Assembly (NCBI RefSeq): GCF_022414575.1
Contig: NZ_JADWYQ010000044.1
Span: 1-52,583, forward strand
Direction of reading: 5' to 3'
Source of the DNA: Streptomyces sp. MUM 178J
Lineage (GTDB): Bacteria; Actinomycetota; Actinomycetes; Streptomycetales; Streptomycetaceae
DNA: 52,583 bases
The notes under the pieces were generated by a model. That model was not told the origin of the DNA. It ran no database searches and saw nothing but the letters and a program-made list of their open reading frames with translations. The stretch's first letter is position 1. Each line of letters opens with the position of its first letter. The position numbers and the translations under genes were made by a program. This document shows positions 1-7,232 of this stretch, piece after piece.

Positions 1-154
1 GCGGACCGCCGGCTGCGCGTCTCCGGCGGCCGCGGCGGCCGCATCCCGGCCGCACGGCCGGAGGGGGCGGGCAGCGTCGTGTTCGACGGCATCCGGGCGC
101 CGCCCGGACGAGCCGCGGCGGGCGGACGGGCCGGTGCGGCGGGCCGTGCAGCGG
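1..154. other. Window edge, no gene supported
   Basis: The first 154 bases precede the stop codon of the small gene on the minus strand. The plus strand is open through this stretch in more than one frame, but none of the translations resembles a family I know. It could hold the end of a gene that begins outside the window, or be intergenic. Confidence 0.3.
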
Positions 155-388
155 TCAGTGCGCCCACTTGTACTTGCCGCCGCCGACCCAGCGGACGACC
201 GCCGGGTCGTCGAGGTCGACATGGGTCAGCCCGGCCTGGTGGGCCAGTCTGATCACATCGGTGATGTCGTGAGCGGTCCCGGCCACGTTTCCGTGGATCT
301 CCACCACCCGGAACGGCGGGTCGGTCGGCACGATGCCGAGGACGACGATCGGGGCGGGGGTGGCGTCTGGTCCATACGCTTCGGTCAT
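155..388 (-). CDS. Small conserved hypothetical protein, 77 aa
   Basis: A 77-residue soluble protein with no signal peptide or membrane segment. It begins with an ATG, has strongly GC-biased third codon positions, and ends in a Trp/Gly/Lys-rich tail (VRWVGGGKYKWAH). The middle alternates short hydrophobic strands with polar turns (IVVLGIV, FRVVEIHG, THVDLDD), which suggests a small alpha/beta fold. I recognise the style of a conserved Streptomyces hypothetical but know no function for it. Its start codon lies on top of the remnant DUF429 gene that reads the other way, so this gene may have gained its 5' neighbourhood when that gene was truncated. The reading frame itself is fairly certain; the function is unknown. 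Confidence 0.65.
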   Translation of the reverse strand: MTEAYGPDATPAPIVVLGIVPTDPPFRVVEIHGNVAGTAHDITDVIRLAHQAGLTHVDLDDPAVVRWVGGGKYKWAH

Positions 389-788
389 GCCATCCAGCGT
401 GCGTCAGCCCGGCGTCCGGCACATCTCGTCGGCCCTCCCGGGGTGCGGCGGTGCGGTGCCGACACCGTGCCGGGACGGCGCGGAGGACGGCGGGCGTCTC
501 TTCGAAGCGCATCCCGAGGTTTCGTTCTGGGCGCTGGCCGGGAAGACGCCGCTCGGGCCCCGCAAGAAGAGCTGGGCGGGGCAGATGGCCCGGCGGTCGC
601 TCCTCGAGGCCGCCGGGGTCGCGCTGCCCGACGCTCTCGGGGAGGCGGGCCGGGTCCCGCCGGACGACGTCCTGGACGCGGCGGCCGCGGCGTGGAGCGC
701 GCACCGGATCGCGCAGGGGTCGGCGAGTCCGTTGCCCGATCCGCCGGAGCGCGACCGGCACGGCAGGCCGATCGCGATCTGGTACTGA
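387..788 (+). pseudogene. 5'-truncated DUF429 family gene (C-terminal half only)
   Basis: The last 95 or so residues match the C-terminal half of DUF429 proteins, a predicted nuclease-like family. The run EAHPEVSFWALAGKTPLG begins near base 495, followed by a KKSWAG-type segment, a short helical block (DDVLDAAAAAWSAHRIA) and the usual ending GRPIAIWY. Full-length members are about 220-250 residues and start with a Gly/Asp-rich strand near the N-terminus; nothing like that precedes this fragment. The 100 bases before the homologous part give unrelated low-quality sequence and overlap the start of the gene on the other strand. I therefore call it a remnant. Translation from the ATG at 387 would give 133 residues, but no good ribosome binding site is seen. 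Confidence 0.6.
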
Positions 789-813
789 GGGGCGTGCCCG
801 GCCGCGGTACGGC

Positions 814-3690
814 TCAGGGGGCTCGCGCGCAGGGCGGGTCGTAGTCGAGATAAGGGGCGTGCGCCGCCCACTGGGCGCGGGTGATCGTGGGGCGGGCGCG
901 GGTGCAGGCATGGGCGAAGAGCCGCTCGAAGTCGAGGTCCAGCAGCCGGACGGTGTGGTCGTAGCCGCTGGCGGCCAGGGCGCCGCCGTCGGGGCTGAAG
1001 GCCACGGCGCCCACGGCCGTGGTGTATCCGCCGATGGTGGCCAGCGGCTCGGGGCCGGCGGGGCGGGTGACGTCCCACAGACGGGCCGTCCGGTCGTCAC
1101 TCGCGGTGGCCAGAGTGCGGCCGTCGGGACTGAAGGCCACAGAGCCGACGACGTCGGTGTGGCCGGTGAGTGTGGCGAGCGGGGCGGGGTGGGAGCGGCG
1201 CGTGATGTCCCACAGCCGTGTCGGGGTGTCCAGTCCGCCGGCGGTGGCCAGGGTGCGGCCGTCGGGACTGAAGGCCACGGAGAACACGGTGGTGGTGTGG
1301 CCGCCGACCGTGGCCAGGGCGGTCGGGCTGCCGGGGTCGGCCAGATCCCACAGGCGGGTGGTCTTGTCCTCGCCCGCGGTGGCCAGGGTGCGGCCGTCGC
1401 GGCTGAAGGCCACGGAGCGCACGGTGTCGTGATGCGCGGTCAGCACCGCCAGCGGCCGCGGGCCGCCGGGACGGGACACCTCCCACAGCCGTACCGTCTT
1501 GTCCTCGCCCGCGGTGGCGAGGAGGCGGCCGTCGGGGCCGAACGCGACGGTGCGGACGTCGTCGCGGTGCGCGGTCAGCACCGCCAGCGGCCGCGGGCCG
1601 CCGGGACGGGACACCTCCCACAGCCGTACGGTGGCGTCGGCGCTCGCGGTGGCGACCATGCGCCCCTGGGGGCTGACGGCCACCGAGCGCACGTCGTCGC
1701 GGTGACCGGTGAGCGTGCCGGCCGGGGCCGCGGGGGCGCGGGCGCCCCGGACGCGCCACAGCCGTGCCGTGTGGTCGCCGCTCGCGGTCGCCAGCAGCGT
1801 CCCGTCTGCCCGGGCGGGCCCGAACGCCAGCCAGCCGACCTCGCTGGGGTGGGCCGTCCAGGCCGCCGCCAGGGTGCTGAGCAGGCTGTCGCGGGTGGCG
1901 GGGCCGGGCGCGAGGCGATGGGCGACCAGGGCAAGCTGGACCGCAAGCGCCGGGTCGCTGTGGTACAGGCCGGTGGCGGCGGCGCTCAGGTCGCGTGCGG
2001 CGGCGCTGTCCCGCTGGCGGGTGACTTCATGCTGGGCGCGTTCGGCCCGGACGATCGCGAGCCCGGCGACGGCCGCCAGCACGGCGAGCAGGGCGACGAG
2101 GTTGCGCAGGACGCGCACACGGCGTCGGGCCGAACTGCTCGCGGCGGCTTCCGCGGCCGCGCTGGCCTCAATGAACTCCCGTTCCCTGGCGGTGAGCCCG
2201 GGCCGCGCACCGGCGAGGAGTTCGCGGGCGAGCTCCAGGCGCACGCCCCGGTACAGGGCGCCAGCGTCGCGCCCCACATCCTCCCAGGCCTGTGCGGCCT
2301 CGCTGAGCCGGTGCTGGATCCGCAGCCGGTCGCGGTCCTCCGCCAGCCAGCCGCGCAGACGGGGCCAGGCGCCGATGAGGGCTTCGTGGGCGAGCTGCAC
2401 CCGCCCGCGGTCCGCCGTCAGGAGCCGGGCGTGGACGGCGCGTTCCAGCACGGCGGCGGTGTCCGGGTCGTCGTCCAGTCCGCCGGGGGCGAGCGAGCGC
2501 CCGGTGTCCTGGGTGCCTTCGCCGAGGGCGACCAACCGCACGAAGATCACCTGGGCGAGGCGCTGCCGCCGTGGTGCGAGGGAGCTGTAGAAGCTCTCGG
2601 CGGTCTGGGCGAGTGCGCCGTCGAGGCCTCCGGCGGCCCGGAAGCCGTCCAGTGTGAGGGTGGTGCCGCGCCGGCGGCTCCAGGTCTCCAGCAGGGCGTG
2701 GGAGAGCAGCGGCAGCGCGCCCGCCCGGCCGTGGGCATGGGCGACGAGCGTCGCCTGGAGCGCGCCTTCCACATGCAGGCCGGCGTGGCGGGCGGGCTGG
2801 ACGACGGCCCGCCGCAGTTCGTCGGCGCGCATCGGGCCGAGCGGCAGCTGCGCGTCCCGCAGGACCTCGACGAGGTCGGGGTGGCGGGCGCAGTGCCCGT
2901 AGAAGTCGGCGCGGACGCCGAGAACGGCGCGGCAGCGGGCGTCCGGCCCGCGCGACGCCTCCACCACGGCGGAGATGAACGCGCGGCGCTCCTGCTCGCT
3001 GCGGCACAGGGTGAAGACCTCCTCGAACTGGTCGACGATCAGAAGGCCTTCATCGTCTGGCGAGTGGCCGGACGGGTCCGCCGGCAGCTCGGCCAGCCGC
3101 GTCAGCGGGCGCTGTCCGGGAGTGATGACCCGGAGGGTGCGCCGGGGGTTCTCGGCGTGCAGCCGCGGCAGCAGGCCGGCGTGCAGCAGCGAGGACTTCC
3201 CCGCTCCCGATGCGCCGAGCAGCGCGACAAGGCGGTGCCGGCGCAGCAGGGCGATCAGATCCTCCAGCGGCCGTTCCCGGCCGAAGAAGCGGTCCGCGTC
3301 ATCGGCGTCGAGCGGGGCCAGGCCTGCGTAGGGCGGCCGGCCCCGCGTGGTCGTGTGCGCGGCGTCGCCGGCGGGGGCCGTGCCGGCAGGGCGGCCGCCG
3401 GCGGGTGCGCCGCGCTGCTCCGCGGACAGTTCGGCGGCGACCTCGTGCCATCGCCGCTCCCAGGCGTCGACGTCGCCGCCGCAGGCGCGCACATAGGACA
3501 GCGCCACGTCCAGGCTGGGCAGCCGCCGTCCGGACGCGGCGCTGGAGAGGGTGGCGATGGAGTAGTGCGCCTGGGCGGCCAGCATCCGGTATGTGGGCGC
3601 TCCCGCCGACCGTCGCAGCCGGCGCAGATCGTGGGCGAAACGCAGTAAGGGCCCGTCGCCTCCGTCCAGCGGGGTCTCCTTGCGCGCCAT
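814..3690 (-). CDS. HTH - nSTAND1 NTPase - WD40 repeat protein, 958 aa
   Basis: Large signalling NTPase. Residues 1-90 look like an XRE-type helix-turn-helix region ending in a Trp-rich helix. Next comes an nSTAND1 ATPase with Walker A GASGAGKSS and Walker B GLLIVDQFEE. A membrane-spanning or hydrophobic segment (VALLAVLAAVAGLAIV) follows, then a helical linker. The C-terminal third holds seven WD40 blades, each with an AFSPDGRTLATA-like strand and an RLWDV-type ending. The family is thought to act as ligand-gated switches, with the propeller sensing and the NTPase oligomerising; the ligand is unknown. I chose the ATG at 3690 because AAGGGGG lies about ten bases upstream; the frame stays open further up but that part is not protein-like. 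Two blades share a 62-base identical stretch at the DNA level. It is divergent from the secreted inhibitor gene. Confidence 0.9.
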   Translation of the reverse strand: MARKETPLDGGDGPLLRFAHDLRRLRRSAGAPTYRMLAAQAHYSIATLSSAASGRRLPSLDVALSYVRACGGDVDAWERRWHEVAAELSAEQRGAPAGGRPAGTAPAGDAAHTTTRGRPPYAGLAPLDADDADRFFGRERPLEDLIALLRRHRLVALLGASGAGKSSLLHAGLLPRLHAENPRRTLRVITPGQRPLTRLAELPADPSGHSPDDEGLLIVDQFEEVFTLCRSEQERRAFISAVVEASRGPDARCRAVLGVRADFYGHCARHPDLVEVLRDAQLPLGPMRADELRRAVVQPARHAGLHVEGALQATLVAHAHGRAGALPLLSHALLETWSRRRGTTLTLDGFRAAGGLDGALAQTAESFYSSLAPRRQRLAQVIFVRLVALGEGTQDTGRSLAPGGLDDDPDTAAVLERAVHARLLTADRGRVQLAHEALIGAWPRLRGWLAEDRDRLRIQHRLSEAAQAWEDVGRDAGALYRGVRLELARELLAGARPGLTAREREFIEASAAAEAAASSSARRRVRVLRNLVALLAVLAAVAGLAIVRAERAQHEVTRQRDSAAARDLSAAATGLYHSDPALAVQLALVAHRLAPGPATRDSLLSTLAAAWTAHPSEVGWLAFGPARADGTLLATASGDHTARLWRVRGARAPAAPAGTLTGHRDDVRSVAVSPQGRMVATASADATVRLWEVSRPGGPRPLAVLTAHRDDVRTVAFGPDGRLLATAGEDKTVRLWEVSRPGGPRPLAVLTAHHDTVRSVAFSRDGRTLATAGEDKTTRLWDLADPGSPTALATVGGHTTTVFSVAFSPDGRTLATAGGLDTPTRLWDITRRSHPAPLATLTGHTDVVGSVAFSPDGRTLATASDDRTARLWDVTRPAGPEPLATIGGYTTAVGAVAFSPDGGALAASGYDHTVRLLDLDFERLFAHACTRARPTITRAQWAAHAPYLDYDPPCARAP
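1433..1629 (-). repeat. Identical 62-bp stretch in two adjacent WD40 blades
   Basis: Bases 1433-1494 and 1568-1629 are identical, spaced exactly 135 bases (45 codons, one WD40 blade) apart. The neighbouring blades are similar in protein but clearly diverged in DNA, so this pair points to a recent blade duplication or gene conversion. Confidence 0.9.
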
Positions 3691-3766
3691 GCCGCCTGTG
3701 CCCCCTTCGTACGGTGCCGCGACCCCTTCGCGATTGTTCAGGAATTGTTTGTTCGCTGCCAGGGCG

Positions 3767-3797
3767 CTGACGCCGAACAGCCGGCGGGGACTATATC
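3767..3797 (+). promoter_or_regulatory. Candidate promoter for the I36 inhibitor gene
   Basis: CTGACG at 3767-3772 and TATATC at 3792-3797 are separated by 19 bases. They would give a transcript with a leader of roughly 85 bases. The complement of the -10 box reads TATAGT, so it might instead serve the NTPase gene on the other strand. Spacing is long, so this is tentative. Confidence 0.25.
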
Positions 3798-3890
3798 TGG
3801 GCTTCGCGCGCCCCCCACACAGCGCCGGCCGGCGCAGGGTCCGGCCACCGGCATCGCAACATCGTCCCACCGACCAGCAGGGAGTGAACC

Positions 3891-4277
3891 GTGACATCTC
3901 GTATCCGCACCAGCGCAGGCATCGGCCTGGCCGCACTGGCTCTGACGGCCGCGGGTGTGACCGTGGCGCCGTCGGCCCACGCCGCGAAGAGCGACTGTCC
4001 CAGGGAGTACGTCTGCGTGTGGAACAACACGTCGTACTCGGGAAAGCCGACGTGGAAGTCGAAGGGGAACCTGTCCAACCTGAAGTCGTCCGGCGGGCTG
4101 TCGATTTTCAACAACGGCGTCAGGTATCCGGGCGCCGACCACATCTGGTGGAAGGTCACCTGGTCGAATGGTCAGACCGCTTCCGGGTGCCTGCACTACC
4201 CGCCGGACTCCGGCAACTCGATCACCATCAGCGGCAGCGTCACGCTGAACCACGCCAAGTGGGGCGGCGAGTGCTGA
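3891..4277 (+). CDS. Secreted peptidase inhibitor family I36 protein, 128 aa
   Basis: Exported small protein. Residues 1-31 form a Sec signal peptide (Arg-rich start, hydrophobic core GIGLAALALTAAGV, cleavage after a SAHA-type site). The mature part opens with a Cys-Pro-containing stretch leading to YVCVWNN, then SGKPTW, and ends in a Gly-Gly-Glu-Cys tail; three cysteines fit one disulfide plus one unpaired or alternative pairing. This is the pattern of Streptomyces inhibitor family I36 (SMI-like) proteins. Known members inhibit metalloproteases outside the cell; the target here is unknown, though a secreted metalloprotease is encoded at 36.9-39.0 kb. Start is a GTG with AGGGAG eight bases upstream. 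A strong terminator follows directly. Confidence 0.85.
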   Translation: MTSRIRTSAGIGLAALALTAAGVTVAPSAHAAKSDCPREYVCVWNNTSYSGKPTWKSKGNLSNLKSSGGLSIFNNGVRYPGADHIWWKVTWSNGQTASGCLHYPPDSGNSITISGSVTLNHAKWGGEC

Positions 4278-4285
4278 TGTGAGGG

Positions 4286-4324
4286 GTGAGGCCGTCCCCG
4301 CCGTGGCGGCGGGGACGGCCTCAC
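4286..4324 (+). terminator. Strong intrinsic hairpin terminator
   Basis: A perfect 17-bp stem (4286-4302 with 4308-4324) closes a 5-base loop, starting 8 bases after the inhibitor stop codon. There is no U-tract, as is usual in Streptomyces. Confidence 0.85.
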
Positions 4325-4412
4325 ATGCTGCGCACTCCCGGGTCGACCGCTGCGGCGAGCGTGCGGCCGCGCGGGTCAGGGTTGTGCGCTCGCCTCAGAG
4401 AGTTTCAGTCAC

Positions 4413-4425
4413 TAATGTCCTGGTA
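4413..4425 (+). promoter_or_regulatory. Possible -10 box for a leaderless transcript
   Basis: TAATGT at 4413-4418 sits six bases before the ATG at 4425, and no Shine-Dalgarno sequence precedes that ATG. A transcript starting at the A of the ATG would fit this spacing. No convincing -35 box was found. Confidence 0.3.
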
Positions 4426-5267
4426 TGGGAATTGGTCTGCTCTTCGCGCTCGGCGCGGCCGTGTGCATGGGTACGGCGACCGTGATGCAGGCCATGGGTG
4501 CACGGATGGCTGCCGAGGAGTCCTCGACCACCGGTGTGGGGACGGTGCTCCTCGCCCTGCGGCGCTGGCCGTTCGTCGCGGGGCTCGGGCTGGACATGCT
4601 GGGTTTTGTCGCGGAGCTGGCAGCGCTGCGTTCGGTGCCCATCTTCACCGTGGAGGCCGCTCTGGCCTCGTCGCTCGCGGTCACCGCGGTCGTGGCCGCC
4701 ATCGTGCTGCGCATCCGGTTGCGCCGCGTGGAGGTCATCGCGGTGGCGGCGGTGTGCTGCGGGCTTGCCCTGCTCGCCCTCGCGGCCGGCCGGGAGGGCG
4801 AGGGCGAAGGAGATCTGACGCTGCGTCTGGGAGCGCTCGGGGCGGCGGTCGGGCTGGCCCTGGCCGGGTGGGCCGTGGGGCGGTTTGTGCGCCGGGGCCG
4901 CGCGGTCGCCCTCGGCGGCGTCGCCGGGCTCAGCTTCGGGGTGGTCGCGGTCAGCGCGCGCATGATGCCGGATCTGGAGGTGCCGGGTGTGCTCGCCGAG
5001 CCGGCGGCGTACGCCTTGGCCCTGTCGGGCGTCACCGGTTTCATCTATCTGATCGACGCGCTGCAGTCGGGCTCGGTCACCGCGGTGACCGCGACGATGG
5101 TGATCGGGGAGACGCTCTGGCCCGCTGTCTTCGGCGTCGTCTGGCTCGGTGACACCACGCGTTCCGGACTCGAGCCGCTCGCCGTCACCGGGTTCGTGCT
5201 GTCGATCGCGGGTGCGCTCGCCCTGGCGCGCTTCGGGGAGGCCGAACAGCACGCCCCGGACGGATGA
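4425..5267 (+). CDS. DMT/EamA-like multispanning membrane protein, 280 aa
   Basis: Integral membrane protein with eight to ten predicted hydrophobic helices filling nearly the whole length, separated by short charged loops (for example LRIRLRRVE and RFVRRGR). An acidic loop, GREGEGEGDL, lies near residue 125. The organisation as two similar halves of about 140 residues, each opening with a Gly/Ala-rich helix, fits the drug/metabolite transporter (EamA) superfamily. Substrate and direction cannot be read from the sequence. The gene stands alone between two hairpin terminators, so it is probably monocistronic. The start has no ribosome binding site and may be leaderless. Membrane nature is certain; the family call is moderately sure. 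Confidence 0.75.
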   Translation: MGIGLLFALGAAVCMGTATVMQAMGARMAAEESSTTGVGTVLLALRRWPFVAGLGLDMLGFVAELAALRSVPIFTVEAALASSLAVTAVVAAIVLRIRLRRVEVIAVAAVCCGLALLALAAGREGEGEGDLTLRLGALGAAVGLALAGWAVGRFVRRGRAVALGGVAGLSFGVVAVSARMMPDLEVPGVLAEPAAYALALSGVTGFIYLIDALQSGSVTAVTATMVIGETLWPAVFGVVWLGDTTRSGLEPLAVTGFVLSIAGALALARFGEAEQHAPDG

Positions 5268-5271
5268 CGAC

Positions 5272-5308
5272 GGGGCGTTCCCGGTCGCGTGACGGCGGGA
5301 ACCGCCCC
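5272..5308 (+). terminator. Hairpin terminator after the membrane protein
   Basis: Arms 5272-5283 and 5296-5308 pair over 12 bp with one bulged base; the loop is 12 bases. It starts 4 bases after the upstream stop codon. Confidence 0.65.
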
Positions 5309-5522
5309 GCAGACGCATGCGGGAATCGCATCCGGAATCCGGCTCCTTCACGTCCCCACCGAAGTGCGACTACGAGTGATTTCACCCCGTTACCTGCCTC
5401 TTGTGCCCTGTCGCCTCTAGTCTGTTGAGGTCATAGGAGCGCAGCAGCCTCGCGCTGCTGACACGAGATCGGGCGGGGAGGGCCGGCTCCTTCTCTCCCC
5501 AGGCTGTCTGGAGGCAAACGGG
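5309..5522 (+). other. Leader region of the VMAP gene
   Basis: About 210 bases without a gene. It is less GC-rich near 5360-5430 and should hold the promoter for the + strand part of the system, but no clear -35/-10 pair was found. A short inverted repeat (GCAGCAGCCTCGCGCTGCTG) lies near 5440-5459. The gene's ribosome site, GGAGG, is at 5510-5514. Confidence 0.4.
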
Positions 5523-7019
5523 GTGGAAGGTCGCAGCCCGGCACGGGTCCGCAATGAGCTGATGGCCGGCATGGCCGACGCGCTCCAGGACTCCGCCACA
5601 GTCCGCAGTCCGGGAAGCCGAGAACTCTGGCTGAACCTCCTGGAGGAGGAACTGGCGTCGCCGATCGAGCCTTACGCCGGCGATGCCTTACGCCCCTGGC
5701 TGCTGCGTCTGCTCGAAGTCTGCGTCACACTGCGCGGCGGACTGCACTGCCTGGTGCGCTCGCTCACCTATGTGGAGCAGGCCTCGACGTGCGTCACGGC
5801 GCTGCGGCGGCTGGTGGACGAATGGGAGGCAGTGGACTCCTTCGACGGCGCCGACCTGCATCCGCTTCGCCCCGTTCTGCGGTCGGTCGGGCCGGCGGGC
5901 CTGACCCTGCTCGCCCGCCGGGCCAGCCGTGGCCGGGTACAGGAGCTGCCGTCCTGGTGCGATACCGCGTGGCAGGTCTTCCTCCGGCTGGCCGGGGAGA
6001 ACGCCGCCCAAGGGCAGCTTCCCGCAAGCATGGCGTTCCTGGCGCTGACCGCGGACCGGCTGGTGGACGAGGGGCAGTCGGCCAGTGCCGAGGAACTGCG
6101 CCGCTGGAACCGGCACCAGGCCAGAGCATGGGGCCTGGACCGCGAGATGGCCGACTGGCAGTACACGGACGCCACATCGGCGCCGCCCTCGCTCGTGCCG
6201 GCGTATTTGATGATCCAGTTCGAACCCGACGGGATCGACGCGGAACGGTACTACCTGTCGCACTGGCGGCAGTCCGACACCGAAGGCTGGCATCCGATCC
6301 CTGGCGAGACGCAGCACCTGCACCGGGACGAGCTGCCCGCCGCGGTCGAGCAGCTGATCGAGCGGGCCGAGGAGAAGTGGACGGACCTGCGGCAGCCGGT
6401 GATCCTGGAGTTCATCCTTCCGTGGGAACTGCTCAACGAGCCCGTCGAGTGGTGGCACAAGGAGTCGTCGTCCCCCTACCCCACTCCGCTGGTGATGGAC
6501 TACGCGGTGTTCGTGCGCAGCCTCGAGCGGCTGCGCAGGGCCTCCTGGCACCGTCCCTGGCACAACAAGTGGCGTCAGCTCAAGGATCAGCCTGGAGACA
6601 GCCATTCGCACTGGAGCCGCCCGGCGGACGGCGACGGCCGTAGCTACTTCTTCCACCTGGAGAGAGAACTGAAGGAGGATCAGCAGGCGGTGTGCCTCGT
6701 GCTCAGCCGCCCTCCCGGCGGTGACGACGAAGCCGGTCATCTGGAGTACCTGTCGGGCCTGCGGGCCGGGGTGCCGGCGATGATCTGGCACCGGGGGGAC
6801 TGCGCCGACCCGGCTTTCCGGGCGGCGGTCGGCGAGCTGGTCCAGGACCGGGGGCTGGGGTCCCTGACGGAGCGTGCCGCGCGCTGGCGCAAGGAGGCGC
6901 TGGCACTGGGGCCCGACGCATGGGACGGCCATGTGGGACGCCATCTGGCCATCCTCATCGACGATCCGGAGCGCAAGCCCGGTCCGCCGGGACCGGGTTA
7001 CGCGCAGGCGGGGACATGA
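5523..7019 (+). CDS. VMAP-type protein: effector-associated domain + VMAP C-terminal domain, 498 aa
   Basis: Cytosolic protein of the vWA-MoxR-associated protein (VMAP) family. Residues 8-100 form an all-helical effector-associated domain (conserved leucines, then LLEVC, GGLHCLVRSL, a hydrophobic helix and DEWE). Residues 110-215 are a further helical middle part. From about residue 224 comes the VMAP C-terminal domain: PAYLMIQFEPDG, a Trp-rich strand, then FILPWELLNEPVEWW around 296-310. The family is described in NTP-dependent biological conflict systems, where VMAPs are thought to relay a signal from an NTPase to an effector through paired effector-associated domains. The trypsin-like protease at 13570-14736 carries a similar domain at its C-terminus. 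Start is a GTG eight bases after GGAGG. The NB-ARC gene follows on the same strand after about 200 bases. Confidence 0.8.
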   Translation: MEGRSPARVRNELMAGMADALQDSATVRSPGSRELWLNLLEEELASPIEPYAGDALRPWLLRLLEVCVTLRGGLHCLVRSLTYVEQASTCVTALRRLVDEWEAVDSFDGADLHPLRPVLRSVGPAGLTLLARRASRGRVQELPSWCDTAWQVFLRLAGENAAQGQLPASMAFLALTADRLVDEGQSASAEELRRWNRHQARAWGLDREMADWQYTDATSAPPSLVPAYLMIQFEPDGIDAERYYLSHWRQSDTEGWHPIPGETQHLHRDELPAAVEQLIERAEEKWTDLRQPVILEFILPWELLNEPVEWWHKESSSPYPTPLVMDYAVFVRSLERLRRASWHRPWHNKWRQLKDQPGDSHSHWSRPADGDGRSYFFHLERELKEDQQAVCLVLSRPPGGDDEAGHLEYLSGLRAGVPAMIWHRGDCADPAFRAAVGELVQDRGLGSLTERAARWRKEALALGPDAWDGHVGRHLAILIDDPERKPGPPGPGYAQAGT

Positions 7020-7232
7020 ACGGCCGGTGTCGGGTGCAGGTGCCAGCACGCCGCGACACCCCCGAGTTCCTTCCTCCAATATCACCGCTCGAGCCTCGTC
7101 GGAACTCGACGCGGCTGTGCCTTGCACGGCACCCACGGTGCTGACACGCTTTTCCCGTGGATGTCACGCACGCCCGCAGTCTGCGGGTCTCCCCGTCCTT
7201 CTCACCGTCTCTCAGGGACCGTGAGAGCACTG

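Noticed and set aside
451..3648. Very long open frame on the plus strand opposite the nSTAND-WD40 gene
   Set aside because: It is a Gly/Arg-rich shadow of the WD40 repeats with wrong third-position bias; the minus strand has clear domains.
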